Origin: Pseudomonas paralcaligenes
Lineage (GTDB): Bacteria > Pseudomonadota > Gammaproteobacteria > Pseudomonadales > Pseudomonadaceae
Length of the DNA stretch: 64,000 bases
NCBI RefSeq assembly: GCF_019655855.1
Contig: NZ_BPFX01000034.1
Location: 13,580 to 77,579, forward strand
Reading direction: 5' to 3'
In this document: positions 28,626 to 38,106 of the stretch, piece by piece
How the letters are laid out: each line of letters opens with the position of its first letter
How positions within the stretch are numbered: the stretch's first letter is position 1
Translations under genes and position numbers: made by a program
The notes under the pieces: generated by a model
Databases searched by the model: none
What the model was told of the DNA's origin: nothing
What the model saw: only the letters and a program-made list of their open reading frames with translations

Positions 28626-29015
28626 ATGATCGACGACGGCACCCGGGGAAAGATTTCCGTCTGGGTCGGCACCACCAGCAAGAGCCTCGATGAGTTCAAC
28701 GCGTACTTCGAGGGGCTCGAGGACCCGGATTCGAACTGCGGTATCCACCGCGACTTCGGCTGCACCTTCATCGACACGGACAGGTTCGGCACCTACGGCA
28801 CGGCCGATAACGTGGTGGTGCCGATCGAGGAGCTGTGCAAGGAGGTCGGCTGCCGGAGCCTGGAGACGGAGCAGGCCATCGTCGCGAAGTGCCGTTCGAT
28901 GGGCATCGTCAGCGGCAACTCCCTGAGCTACTACGGCAACGCGACCTTCATCGAGCCCGAGCCGGGCAGGACCTACAACGACATGCGCTTCGTCGGCACG
29001 TTCGACGACCCGTGA
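28626..29015 (+). CDS. Orphan immunity-type protein (Imm22-like)
   Basis: 129 aa, cytosolic. KISVWVGTTSKSLDEFNAYF near the N-terminus and FGCTFIDTDRFGTYG resemble Imm22 (DUF4284) proteins, which typically open with a WVG followed by an acidic helix. It then has a Cys-containing helix (IEELCKEVGCRSLE). No ribosome site stronger than AGG is seen before the ATG. Together with the gene at 28034 it forms a pair of small immunity-like genes without a visible cognate toxin. It could also be a standalone DUF4284 protein. Confidence 0.6.
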   Translation: MIDDGTRGKISVWVGTTSKSLDEFNAYFEGLEDPDSNCGIHRDFGCTFIDTDRFGTYGTADNVVVPIEELCKEVGCRSLETEQAIVAKCRSMGIVSGNSLSYYGNATFIEPEPGRTYNDMRFVGTFDDP

Positions 29016-29030
29016 GGCGCAGGCGCCGCC

Positions 29031-29044
29031 TTGACCGGCGTCAA
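29031..29044. promoter_or_regulatory. FNR-core palindrome upstream of the acyl-CoA dehydrogenase
   Basis: TTGAC-CGGC-GTCAA keeps the TTGA-N6-TCAA core of ANR/DNR sites but lacks the inner T/A. It is 118 bp upstream of the start codon. Weak candidate. Confidence 0.3.
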
Positions 29045-29161
29045 GCCGAGCACCCTTCGCGGGTGGCGTGATGCCGGGGCATCCACGCCGCCCAGTATCC
29101 TTCGCCGCATCTGCCGCCATCCTTAGGCTGGGGTTTCCGATCCCTACCCGAGGAAGATGCG

Positions 29162-30406
29162 ATGGACTTTGCCTTCAGCCCGCGAGTGGAAGCGCTGCGC
29201 CAGCAGTTGCAGGACTTCATGGACGCCCACCTGGTGCCGCGCCACGGCCAGTGGCTGGCCGAGACCCGCGACGGACGCCTGCCGGTGTCCTTCATGGGCG
29301 ACCTCAAGGCCCTGGCGCGCAGCGAGGGGCTGTGGAACCTGTTCCTGCCGGCCCTGGCGGCCGACGAGCCGGGCACCCGCCTGAGCAACCTGGAATACGC
29401 GCCGCTGGCGGAAATCATGGGGCGGCTGCCCTGGGCCTCCGAGGTGTTCAACTGCAGCGCCCCGGACACCGGCAACATGGAGCTGCTGCATCTGTTCGCC
29501 AGCCCGGAACAACGCCGGCGCTGGCTGCGGCCGCTGCTGAACGGGGAGATACGCTCGGCCTTCGCCATGACCGAGCCGGATGTCGCCTCGTCGGACGCCG
29601 GCAACGTGCAGACGCTGATCCACCGCGACGGCGACCACTACGTGCTGAACGGGCGCAAGTGGTTCATCACCAATGCCGCGCATCCGCAGTGCCGCCTGCT
29701 GGTGGTGATGGGCAAGACGGCGCCCGACGCCGAGCCCCATCGCCAGCAGAGCATGCTGCTGGTGCCGTTCGACACGCCAGGCGTGCAGGTGCTGCGCAAT
29801 ATCCCGGTGCTCAACCACCTGTCGCCCGAGGGGCACGCCGAGATTCTCCTGCGCGACGTGCGGGTTCCGCTGGATCACCTGCTCGGGCGCGAGGGCGAGG
29901 GCTTCATGATGGCCCAGGCCCGCCTGGGGCCGGGCCGCGTGCACCACTGCATGCGCGCCATCGGCATGGCCGAGCTGGCCCTGCAGCTGTTGCTGGAGCG
30001 TTGCCAGGAGCGGCGGGTGTTCGGTCGCCACCTGGGGCAGTACGCCAATATCGGCGACTGGATCGGCGAATCGCGCCTGGACATCGAGCAGGCGCGCCTG
30101 CTGGTGCTGAAGACCGCCTGGATGCTGGACGCGGTGGGTGCCAGGGCGGCCAGGCGGGAGATCGCCATGATCAAGGCGCAGGTGCCGCGCATGCTGTGCC
30201 GGGTGGTGGACCGTGCCATGCAGGTGTTCGGTGCCATGGGCCTGAGCCCGGATACGCCGCTGGCCGACTTCTACACCCAGGGCCGCGCGCTGCGTTTCGC
30301 CGATGGCCCGGACGAGGTGCACCTGCGCAGCCTGGCGCGTTGGGAACTGGAGGCCAGCGCGGAGCGGCGCGGCCATACCGCGGCCTACCTCACGCCGCCG
30401 CCGTGA
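29162..30406 (+). CDS. Acyl-CoA dehydrogenase
   Basis: 414 aa, complete three-domain acyl-CoA dehydrogenase. The N-terminal helical domain is followed by the middle beta domain with SAFAMTEPDVASSDAGN (FAD/substrate signature), then a C-terminal helical domain with QYANIGDWIGES and AMQVFGAMGLSPDTPLADFY. The DGPDEVHLRSLARWE segment near the C-terminus and the overall pattern suggest the ACAD10/11-like branch, whose substrates are often long or hydroxylated acyl chains; this is inference. No electron-transfer or thiolase genes adjoin it, so pathway context is lacking. Confidence 0.88.
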   Translation: MDFAFSPRVEALRQQLQDFMDAHLVPRHGQWLAETRDGRLPVSFMGDLKALARSEGLWNLFLPALAADEPGTRLSNLEYAPLAEIMGRLPWASEVFNCSAPDTGNMELLHLFASPEQRRRWLRPLLNGEIRSAFAMTEPDVASSDAGNVQTLIHRDGDHYVLNGRKWFITNAAHPQCRLLVVMGKTAPDAEPHRQQSMLLVPFDTPGVQVLRNIPVLNHLSPEGHAEILLRDVRVPLDHLLGREGEGFMMAQARLGPGRVHHCMRAIGMAELALQLLLERCQERRVFGRHLGQYANIGDWIGESRLDIEQARLLVLKTAWMLDAVGARAARREIAMIKAQVPRMLCRVVDRAMQVFGAMGLSPDTPLADFYTQGRALRFADGPDEVHLRSLARWELEASAERRGHTAAYLTPPP

Positions 30407-30409
30407 CGC

Positions 30410-30757
30410 TCAGAAGGGCAGGCCGTGGCCCAGCGGCTGCAGGTGGGCGAGCAGGAGAAACGCCGAGACCAGCATCGCGTTGATCGACCAGGCCACGGTG
30501 AGGAAGCGGGCCATCTCGCCGTAGATGGCTTCGCGCACGTTGCCGGCGTTGCGCCAGACGGCGTTCAGCAGCCATGCCGTGTAGCCGATGAAACCGAGCA
30601 GCAGCAAGGCGAGCGAGGCGCTGTCGATGGCCTGGTAGAGCAGCAGGATGGCGCCGAACAGCAGATGGCTGACCAGTACGCCGTGGAGCCAGAACACCTT
30701 CCACAGGGGCGTGGTGCCGGGTGTGTCGAGCCGGGTGATGAGCTTGTGTGCCTGCAT
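30410..30757 (-). CDS. Small three-TM membrane protein downstream of the NO reductase gene
   Basis: 115 aa with about three membrane helices (22-45, 48-68, 87-107). His residues lie near or in the first and last helices (WLHGVLVSHLL, LAHLQPLGH). GGAG lies 9 bases before the ATG. Same strand and 107 bp after the qNOR gene, so it may be the third gene of the ric-qNOR unit, although a hairpin lies between them. It is convergent with the acyl-CoA dehydrogenase gene, four bases apart. Function unknown. Confidence 0.6.
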   Translation of the reverse strand: MQAHKLITRLDTPGTTPLWKVFWLHGVLVSHLLFGAILLLYQAIDSASLALLLLGFIGYTAWLLNAVWRNAGNVREAIYGEMARFLTVAWSINAMLVSAFLLLAHLQPLGHGLPF

Positions 30758-30812
30758 GGGGAGCGACTCCTGTGCGAAACCTCTGTCCGAGTGTAGTCAG
30801 TGGCCTTGATGA

Positions 30813-30836
30813 CTCGGCCCGCGAACGCGGGCCGAG
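30813..30836 (-). other. Hairpin between the qNOR gene and the small membrane-protein gene
   Basis: Perfect 10-bp stem CTCGGCCCGC / GCGGGCCGAG with loop GAAC. No T tract follows on the minus strand, so it is more likely an RNA-stability or partial termination element than a full terminator. Confidence 0.5.
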
Positions 30837-30864
30837 CCTAGCCAAAACACATGTCATTCGATAA

Positions 30865-33144
30865 TCAGCCGACCGTCGTGGCACCTCCTTCCGCGCCCCG
30901 CGGCACGGTGCTGGCAGTGGGGGAGAAGAAGCCGCTGATCACCTGCCAGGCCATGGCCAGGGCGCCGACGATGAACACCACGTCGCCGAAGGTGCGCACC
31001 CAGCGCAGGGTCTGCAGCAGGTCCTGCTGCATGAAGGTCTCGCTGCGGGCGTACCACAGGCCCTGGCTGACGCTGGCGTGGAACTGGATGATGCCGATGG
31101 GCAGCAGGCTGGTGGCGATCATCAGCACCAGGCCGCCGTTCAGCCACCAGAAGGCCACCTTCATCAGGCGCTCGCTGAACACCAGCTGCGGGCGGATGTA
31201 GCGCAGCACCAGCAGGGTGAAGCCCAGGGCGAGGAAGCCGTACACCCCGAACAGCGCGGCGTGGGCATGCACCGGCGTGGTGTTGAGGCCCTGGATGTAG
31301 TACAGCGAGATCGGCGGGTTGATCATGAAGCCGAACACACCGGCGCCTAGCATGTTCCAGAAGGCCACGGCGACGAAGCACATCAGCGGCCACTTGACCC
31401 GTTCCATCCAGGGCGCGCGGCCCTTGAGGCGCCAGTTCTCCCAGGCCTCGTAGCCGAGCACCACCAGCGGCACCACTTCCAGGGCGCTGAAGGTGGCGCC
31501 CACCGCCATCACCGGCGTGGTGGTGCCGGCGAAGTACAGGTGGTGGAAGGTGCCGGGCACGCCGCCGAGCATGAACAGCGAGGCCGACGCCAGGCTGGCG
31601 GTGGTGGCGGCGCGGCGCGACACCAGGCCCATGCTGGAGAAGACGAAGGCCAGCGCGGTGGTGGCGAAGACCTCGAAGAAGCCTTCCACCCACAGGTGCA
31701 CCACCCACCAGCGCCAGTACTCCATCACCGACAGGTGGGTGCGCTCGCCGTAGGCCAGGCCGGCGCCGTAGAACAGGCCGATGGCGATCACCGAGGCGGA
31801 GAGCAGGGCCAGCAGGTTCTTGTCGCCCGGTTTGGCGAACGCCGGCAGGATGCCGCGCAGCATCAGCACCAGCCAGAACACGATGCCGAGGAACTTGCCG
31901 ATCTGCCACAGGCGGCCGAGGTCGACGTATTCGTAGCCCTGGTGGCCGAGCCAGAAGTTCCACTCGGCCGGCATGATCTGGGCGATGGCCAGGTAGTTGC
32001 CGACGAAGGAGCCGAGCACCACGACCACCAGCGCCCAGAACAGCACGTCGACGCCGAGCTTCTGGTATTTCGGGTCCTTGCCGCCGTTGATCAATGGTGC
32101 CAGGAACAGGCCGGCGGCAAGGAATCCGGTGGCGATCCAGAACAGCGCGCTCTGGATGTGCCAGGTGCGCAGCAGCGAGTAGGGGAACCACTGCGACAGC
32201 GGGAAGCCGTAGAAGTCCTGGCCCTCCACCGTGTAGTGGGCGGTGGCGCCGCCGAGCATGACCTGGAAGCCGAACAGCCCGACCACCAGCAGCAGGTACT
32301 TGCCCAGCGCCTTCTGCGACGGGGTGAGGCCGGCCAGGGTCAGCGGGTCCTGCGGCGGCACGACCGGCTCTTCCTCCTCATGGTCGCGCAGGAAGGCCCA
32401 GGCCCAGACCAGGAAGCCCACCCCGGCGATCAGCAGGATCACGCTGGCGATCGACCACATCAGGTTCTCGGCGGTCGGCACGTTGCCTATCAGTGGCTCG
32501 TGGGGCCAGTTGTTGGTGTAGGTCGCCGTGGATTCCGGGCGCTCGGTGGCGGCCGCCCAGGCGGTCCAGAAGAAGAAACGGCTCATCTGCTCGCGCCGGG
32601 CGGCGTCGGGCAGGGTGTTCTCCTTCATGGCGAAGCTCTTGCGGCTCGGTTGCAGCGCCGGGTCGTCGCTGAACAGCGCGTTGTAGTAGTCGGCGGTCTG
32701 GCGCACGGCGGCCGCGCGGCGCTCGCTCAGGACCAGCACGCCGCCTGCCACGTCGTTGTCGCGGTATTCGCGCTTCAGGCGCTGGCGCAGCAGGGCCTGG
32801 AGATCGTCGTCGAGCTCGGCGAAGGGCTTGGCGTAGGCGTCCTGCGCGGCCAGGTCGAGCCAGGCGGTCAGTTCGCGGTGCAGCCAGTCGGCCGTCCAGT
32901 CCGGCGCCTGGTAGGCGCCGTGGCCCCAGATGGAGCCGAGCTGCATGCCGCCGACGCTCTGCCAGGCGGTCTGGCCGTCGAGGATGTCGTCGGCGCCGAA
33001 CAGCGCCGCGCTGTCCGCGCTCAGCACCTGCTCGGGAATCGGTGGCGCCTGGCGGTAGACCTCGCGGCCGAACCAGCCGAGCAGGCAGAAGGTGGCGCCG
33101 AGCACGGCGATCAGCGTCCACCAGAGCTTGCGGTACTCACCCAT
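30865..33144 (-). CDS. norZ: Quinol-dependent nitric oxide reductase (qNOR)
   Basis: 759-aa single-subunit NO reductase that takes electrons from quinol and makes N2O at the inner membrane. The N-terminal extension fused to the catalytic domain, replacing NorC, is the qNOR hallmark. Twelve or more TM helices hold the heme and FeB ligands: RTWHIQ, WWVVHLWVEGFFEVFATT (FeB His plus essential Glu), TFHHLYFAG and TPVHAHAALFGVYG (paired His). The start ATG overlaps the end of ric by 8 bases. NorR is encoded divergently, so NO-responsive control is expected. Confidence 0.95.
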   Translation of the reverse strand: MGEYRKLWWTLIAVLGATFCLLGWFGREVYRQAPPIPEQVLSADSAALFGADDILDGQTAWQSVGGMQLGSIWGHGAYQAPDWTADWLHRELTAWLDLAAQDAYAKPFAELDDDLQALLRQRLKREYRDNDVAGGVLVLSERRAAAVRQTADYYNALFSDDPALQPSRKSFAMKENTLPDAARREQMSRFFFWTAWAAATERPESTATYTNNWPHEPLIGNVPTAENLMWSIASVILLIAGVGFLVWAWAFLRDHEEEEPVVPPQDPLTLAGLTPSQKALGKYLLLVVGLFGFQVMLGGATAHYTVEGQDFYGFPLSQWFPYSLLRTWHIQSALFWIATGFLAAGLFLAPLINGGKDPKYQKLGVDVLFWALVVVVLGSFVGNYLAIAQIMPAEWNFWLGHQGYEYVDLGRLWQIGKFLGIVFWLVLMLRGILPAFAKPGDKNLLALLSASVIAIGLFYGAGLAYGERTHLSVMEYWRWWVVHLWVEGFFEVFATTALAFVFSSMGLVSRRAATTASLASASLFMLGGVPGTFHHLYFAGTTTPVMAVGATFSALEVVPLVVLGYEAWENWRLKGRAPWMERVKWPLMCFVAVAFWNMLGAGVFGFMINPPISLYYIQGLNTTPVHAHAALFGVYGFLALGFTLLVLRYIRPQLVFSERLMKVAFWWLNGGLVLMIATSLLPIGIIQFHASVSQGLWYARSETFMQQDLLQTLRWVRTFGDVVFIVGALAMAWQVISGFFSPTASTVPRGAEGGATTVG

Positions 33145-33820
33145 GGCTCACCTCCATGCCCAGCGCCCGCGGGAACAGCAGGTTGTTCTCCAGGTGGATG
33201 TGCTGCATCAGGTCCACGCGCAGTTCGTTGAGGCCGCGGTACAGCGCCTGCCAGGTGTTGCAGGCGCCGGCCGGTGCGCGGATGTCGTCGGTGAGTTCGG
33301 CGAGCCGCTCCAGGGCCTCGCCGTGCTGGTCGTGCTCGAAGCGCATCACCGAGATCGGACCGCCGGCCATGGCGCCCGCGCCGCGCAGGATCATCGGGAA
33401 CAGCACCTGCTCCTCCTTCTGCATGTGGCTTTCCAGCTCCTGCTGCATCTCCATCAGCAGCTCGGTGAGGCCGTTCGGGCATTCCTCGCGGCGGCCGTGC
33501 ACCTGCTCCACCCGCGCGGCCAGGCGGATCAGCTCCGGCAGCTGCTGGCGGTGGATGGCGTGGTAGCGGGTCAGCACATGGTCGATCAGCTGCGCCGGCG
33601 CGGCCTCGCGCCAGGTTTCCCCGCCCGCGTCCTGCGGGTCGAGGGCGAGCAGGCGGGCCGCCACTTCGCCGGCGTCGATGCCGCGCTCCCGGGCCGCCTG
33701 GCGCAGGCTCTTGGCGCCGCCGCAGCAGAAGTCCAGGTGGAATTCGTGGAATACCCGGGTGGCGCCGGGCAGGTTGCAGGCCAGGTTGCCGAGCGTGTCG
33801 TCGAGCAGTTGGGCGGCCAT
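33137..33820 (-). CDS. ric: Di-iron repair-of-iron-centres protein (RIC/YtfE/DnrN type)
   Basis: 227 aa. The N-terminal ScdA_N domain (about 8-65) contains the FCCGGAKSL Cys pair; a hemerythrin-like four-helix bundle (about 80-225) contains the His/Glu ligands (YHAIH, ESHMQKEEQVLFP, FEHDQHGEALE, HIHLENNLLFPR). RIC proteins repair NO-damaged iron-sulfur clusters or release NO from iron. ATG 33820 has GGAG seven bases upstream. First gene of the ric-qNOR operon behind a sigma-54 promoter; the coupling to qNOR fits a joint NO-stress role. Confidence 0.93.
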   Translation of the reverse strand: MAAQLLDDTLGNLACNLPGATRVFHEFHLDFCCGGAKSLRQAARERGIDAGEVAARLLALDPQDAGGETWREAAPAQLIDHVLTRYHAIHRQQLPELIRLAARVEQVHGRREECPNGLTELLMEMQQELESHMQKEEQVLFPMILRGAGAMAGGPISVMRFEHDQHGEALERLAELTDDIRAPAGACNTWQALYRGLNELRVDLMQHIHLENNLLFPRALGMEVSHG

Positions 33821-33859
33821 GGAGGGTCTCCTTATCGGGCTAGGTCCGATACCTCCACC

Positions 33860-33873
33860 GCAAACGGCGTGCC
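33860..33873 (-). promoter_or_regulatory. Sigma-54 promoter of ric-qNOR
   Basis: Minus-strand GGCACGCCGTTTGC: the GG and GC dinucleotides are exactly 10 bases apart and the match to TGGCACG-N4-TTGC is near complete. It lies about 40 bp before the ric start, downstream of a bEBP gene, as expected for NorR-type activation. Confidence 0.82.
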
Positions 33874-33883
33874 GTCGTCCGGG

Positions 33884-33897
33884 TTGACGCAAATCAA
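33884..33897. promoter_or_regulatory. DNR/ANR box in the ric-norR intergenic region
   Basis: TTGAC-GCAA-ATCAA matches TTGAT-N4-ATCAA at nine of ten positions. Its centre is about 40 bases from a plausible norR start point (candidate -10 TTTAAT, 33918-33923), the class II activator distance. Confidence 0.7.
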
Positions 33898-33923
33898 GGG
33901 TTTGCGCGGCGAGCGGGTTTAAT

Positions 33924-33945
33924 TTACCTGTCACGGATCAGGTAA
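33924..33945. promoter_or_regulatory. Palindromic candidate NorR operator/enhancer
   Basis: TTACCTG and CAGGTAA, perfect 7-bp arms 8 bases apart. It lies 51-72 bases upstream of the sigma-54 -24 element and just before the norR start, so it could serve both as enhancer for ric-qNOR and for norR autoregulation. Confidence 0.55.
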
Positions 33946-33957
33946 CGGATACCCGAA

Positions 33958-35487
<1,530 letters not shown>

Positions 35488-35501
35488 TGACGGAGATGAC
35501 G

Positions 35502-35969
35502 ATGCTGACCCACCTCGATGCCCAGGGCCACGCCAACATGGTGGATGTCACCGACAAGGCGGCGACCACCCGCGAGGCGCTGGCCGAATCGCGCGTGCGG
35601 ATGCTGCCTGCCACCCTGGCGATGATCGCCGACGGCAGCCACCCCAAGGGCGACGTGTTCGCCGTGGCGCGCATCGCCGGCATCCAGGCGGCGAAGCGGA
35701 CCCATGAGCTGATCCCGCTGTGCCACCCGCTGCTGCTGACCGGCATCAAGGTCGAACTGGAGGCCGAGGGCATCGACTGCGTGCGCATCCAGGCGCGCTG
35801 CAAGCTGGCCGGGCAGACCGGGGTGGAGATGGAGGCGCTGACCGCCGCCAGCATCGCCGCGCTGACCCTCTACGACATGTGCAAGGCGGTGGACCGCGGC
35901 ATCGTCATCGAGGCCGTGCGCCTGCTGGAGAAGAGTGGCGGTGTCTCGGGGCACTTCCGGGCGTCTTGA
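35502..35969 (+). CDS. moaC: Cyclic pyranopterin monophosphate synthase
   Basis: Second step of molybdopterin synthesis, converting the MoaA product to cPMP. 155 aa. Conserved family blocks: [59 protein letters not shown] and a C-terminal [11 protein letters not shown]. Three in-frame ATGs (35487, 35496, 35502) occur; the last has CGGAG six bases upstream and gives the family's usual MLTHLDAQG start. It lies 14 bases after norR, so it may be co-transcribed with it. Confidence 0.95.
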   Translation: MLTHLDAQGHANMVDVTDKAATTREALAESRVRMLPATLAMIADGSHPKGDVFAVARIAGIQAAKRTHELIPLCHPLLLTGIKVELEAEGIDCVRIQARCKLAGQTGVEMEALTAASIAALTLYDMCKAVDRGIVIEAVRLLEKSGGVSGHFRAS

Positions 35970-35979
35970 GTTTGGTCAA
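35966..35979. promoter_or_regulatory. FNR-core box upstream of pdxH-moaD
   Basis: TTGA-GTTTGG-TCAA keeps the TTGA-N6-TCAA core, with both inner positions off consensus. It overlaps the moaC stop. A CAGACT at 36002 is at the right distance for a -10 element. Confidence 0.45.
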
Positions 35980-36035
35980 GGCAGGCCATCGGCGCGCCGC
36001 ACAGACTGCCGGCATCTTCCCGCGGAGAGCCGCCC

Positions 36036-36689
36036 ATGCACACGAGCGATGACCTGAGAGGCATGCGCCGGCAATACGGCAACGACGCGCCCCTCGAACG
36101 GAACGCCCCAGAGTCGCCGCTGCAACTGCTGCAGGGCTGGCTGCACGAGGCGATGGTGCGCGAGCGGCCGCCGGTCGAGGCCAACGCGATGTTCCTGGCC
36201 ACGGCCGACGCCCGTGGCCAGCCCCATTGCCGGGTGGTGCTGCTCAAGGGCTGCGACGAACGCGGCCTGGTGTTCTTCAGCCACCACGGCAGCGCCAAGG
36301 GGCGGGAACTGGCGGGCAACCCGCGGGCGGCGGCGACCTTCCACTGGCCGTCCTGCGAGCGCCAGTTGCGCGTCGAGGGCGATGTGCGGCGCGTCGCCGA
36401 CGACGAGGCCGACGACTACTTCAACAGCCGTCCGTTGCCCAGCCGGCTGGCCTGCTGGGCCAGCGAACAGAGCCAGGTGATCAGCGGCCGAGGCGAGCTG
36501 GAGGCGCGCATGGCCCTGGCCAAGTACCGCTTTCTCGACACCGAGCCGCCCCGTCCACCCGACTGGGGCGGCTACCGGCTGGTCCCCCACGAAATGGAGT
36601 TCTGGCAGGGGCGCCCCGATCGCCTGCACGACCGCCTGCGCTACCGGCGCGTGGCCGAGGGCTGGTGCCGGGAATTCCTGGCGCCCTGA
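36036..36689 (+). CDS. pdxH: Pyridoxamine/pyridoxine 5'-phosphate oxidase
   Basis: FMN-dependent oxidation of PNP/PMP to pyridoxal phosphate. 217 aa, matching E. coli PdxH (218). Conserved: N-terminal MRRQYG, the FMN-contact stretch [45 protein letters not shown], the mid-protein [12 protein letters not shown], and a C-terminal [24 protein letters not shown] split over the substrate site. It lies between moaC and moaD, an unexpected place for a vitamin B6 gene; no PLP enzyme of the Moco pathway is adjacent. It could be a second, anaerobically expressed copy. Confidence 0.92.
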   Translation: MHTSDDLRGMRRQYGNDAPLERNAPESPLQLLQGWLHEAMVRERPPVEANAMFLATADARGQPHCRVVLLKGCDERGLVFFSHHGSAKGRELAGNPRAAATFHWPSCERQLRVEGDVRRVADDEADDYFNSRPLPSRLACWASEQSQVISGRGELEARMALAKYRFLDTEPPRPPDWGGYRLVPHEMEFWQGRPDRLHDRLRYRRVAEGWCREFLAP

Positions 36690-36706
36690 TTCGGAGAGGA
36701 TGGAGC

Positions 36707-36955
36707 ATGCTCGACATCTATTACTTCGCCGGCTACCGGGAGCGCCTGGGCGTGGACCGCGAGCGCGTCGCCTGGCAGCCGGAGCTGGCCAGCGTCGGGC
36801 AGTTGCGCCAGTGGCTGGTCGCGCGCGGCGGCGCCTGGTCCGAACTGGCCGCGAGCAACCTGATGTGTGCGCGCAACCAGGAGTTGTGCGGTCTGGAACA
36901 AGCGCTGTGCGACGGCGACGAGATCGCCTTCTTCCCGCCGGTGACGGGCGGCTGA
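36707..36955 (+). CDS. moaD: Molybdopterin synthase small subunit
   Basis: 82-aa ubiquitin-fold sulfur carrier ending in Gly-Gly (PPVTGG), the C-terminus that is thiocarboxylated by MoeB and inserts sulfur into cPMP within the MoaDE heterotetramer. The internal IYYFAGYRERLG and DGDEIAFFPPV segments are typical. ATG 36707 with GGAG upstream; the moaE start is one base after the stop. Confidence 0.93.
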   Translation: MLDIYYFAGYRERLGVDRERVAWQPELASVGQLRQWLVARGGAWSELAASNLMCARNQELCGLEQALCDGDEIAFFPPVTGG

Positions 36956-36956
36956 G

Positions 36957-37409
36957 GTGGCCGTCCGCGTGCAGGCGCCGGCCTTCGACTCTTCCCGGCT
37001 GCTCGAAACGCTGCAACGGGAAAGCGGCGGGGCCGGGGCGGTGGTGGTCTTCGTCGGCCTGGTCCGCGACTTCAACCACGAGGGCGCGGTCGGCGAGCTG
37101 TACCTGGAGCACTACCCGGGCATGACCGAGAAGGCGCTGCTGGCGATTGAGCGCGAGGCCCGTGCGCGCTGGCCGCTGCTGGCGGTGGAGATCGTGCATC
37201 GCTTCGGCCCGCTGGCACCGGCCGAGCCCATCGTCTTCGTGGGCGTCGGCAGCGCCCACCGGCAGGCCGCGTTCGAGGGCTGCGCCTACATCATGGACCA
37301 GCTGAAGACGAGGGCGCCGTTCTGGAAGAAGGAGTCGCACGGGCAGGGCGGCCAGTGGGTGGAGGCGCGTCCCGCCGACCAGGCCGCGGCGCGCCGCTGG
37401 GGGCGCTGA
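36957..37409 (+). CDS. moaE: Molybdopterin synthase catalytic subunit
   Basis: 150 aa, partner of MoaD. Conserved elements: GAVVVFVGLVRDFN, LYLEHYPGMTEKAL, IVHRFGPLAPAEPIVFVGV, AHRQAAFEGCAYIMDQLKTRAPFWKKE split around the active-site Lys residues. The start is GTG at 36957, immediately after the moaD stop, so coupling is tight. moaB follows after 140 bp with its own putative control region. Confidence 0.95.
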   Translation: MAVRVQAPAFDSSRLLETLQRESGGAGAVVVFVGLVRDFNHEGAVGELYLEHYPGMTEKALLAIEREARARWPLLAVEIVHRFGPLAPAEPIVFVGVGSAHRQAAFEGCAYIMDQLKTRAPFWKKESHGQGGQWVEARPADQAAARRWGR

Positions 37410-37438
37410 GCGCAGGCTCATCCGGGCTTCGGCCGTGA

Positions 37439-37452
37439 TTGACCGCGATCAG
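37439..37452. promoter_or_regulatory. DNR/ANR-like box upstream of moaB
   Basis: TTGAC-CGCG-ATCAG, eight of ten consensus positions. A candidate -10 TGATAC (37475-37480) places the box centre about 41 bases before the start point. A TACCTCC NarL-like heptamer overlaps that -10 (37478-37484). Confidence 0.5.
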
Positions 37453-37551
37453 GCCGGGTCCATGCCGACCCTGGTGATACCTCCATCGGGGAATGGGCGG
37501 GGGCGACCGACAGGCGCAGTCTGCCGCCAGATCATCCGGGAGGTTGCGGTC

Positions 37552-38106
37552 ATGGCTCACTTGTCGAACGTCGAATTCCAGGCACTGCGCATCGCGGTGC
37601 TGACCATCAGCGATACGCGCACGCTGGCCACGGACACCTCCGGGCAGACCCTGGCCGAGGCGCTGGAAGCGGCGGGGCACGCCCTCTACGAGCGGGCGCT
37701 GGTGCAGGACGACATCTGGCTGATCCGTGCCCGGCTGTGCGCCTGGATCGCCGACCCGCTGGTGCAGGTGGTGCTGCTCACCGGCGGCACCGGTTTCACC
37801 GCCCGGGACAACACGCCGCAGGCCGTGGCGCCGCTGCTGGACAAGGCGGTGGACGGCTTCGGCGAGCTGTTCCGCCAGCTGTCCCTGGGCGAGATCGGCA
37901 CCTCTACCGTGCAGTCGCGTGCCCTGGCCGGGATCAGCAACGGCACCCTGGTGTGCTGCCTGCCCGGTTCGCCAGGGGCGTGCCGCACCGCCTGGGACGG
38001 CATCCTCGTCGAGCAGCTGGACAGCCGCACCCGTCCCTGCAATTTCGTGCCCCACCTGAAGCGCCTGGCCGACCAGCCGGCGGCCATGTGCGGGAGCCGG
38101 TCATGA
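37552..38106 (+). CDS. moaB: Molybdopterin adenylyltransferase-like protein
   Basis: 184 aa, MoaB/Mog family fold that binds molybdopterin: LRIAVLTISDTRTLATDTSG, VQVVLLTGGTGFTARDNTP and CLPGSPGACRTAWDGIL. In Moco synthesis such proteins adenylate molybdopterin before Mo insertion by MoeA, although E. coli MoaB itself is inactive; a MogA-like activity is inferred here from pairing with moeA. ATG 37552 with GGGAGG upstream; an upstream in-frame ATG at 37435 would run through the promoter region. Ends ATGA-coupled to moeA. Confidence 0.92.
   Translation: MAHLSNVEFQALRIAVLTISDTRTLATDTSGQTLAEALEAAGHALYERALVQDDIWLIRARLCAWIADPLVQVVLLTGGTGFTARDNTPQAVAPLLDKAVDGFGELFRQLSLGEIGTSTVQSRALAGISNGTLVCCLPGSPGACRTAWDGILVEQLDSRTRPCNFVPHLKRLADQPAAMCGSRS

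Noticed and set aside
33848..33856. TACCTCC near the ric start as a NarL site
   Set aside because: No second heptamer at two bases; it lies downstream of the sigma-54 promoter start and is likely coincidental.
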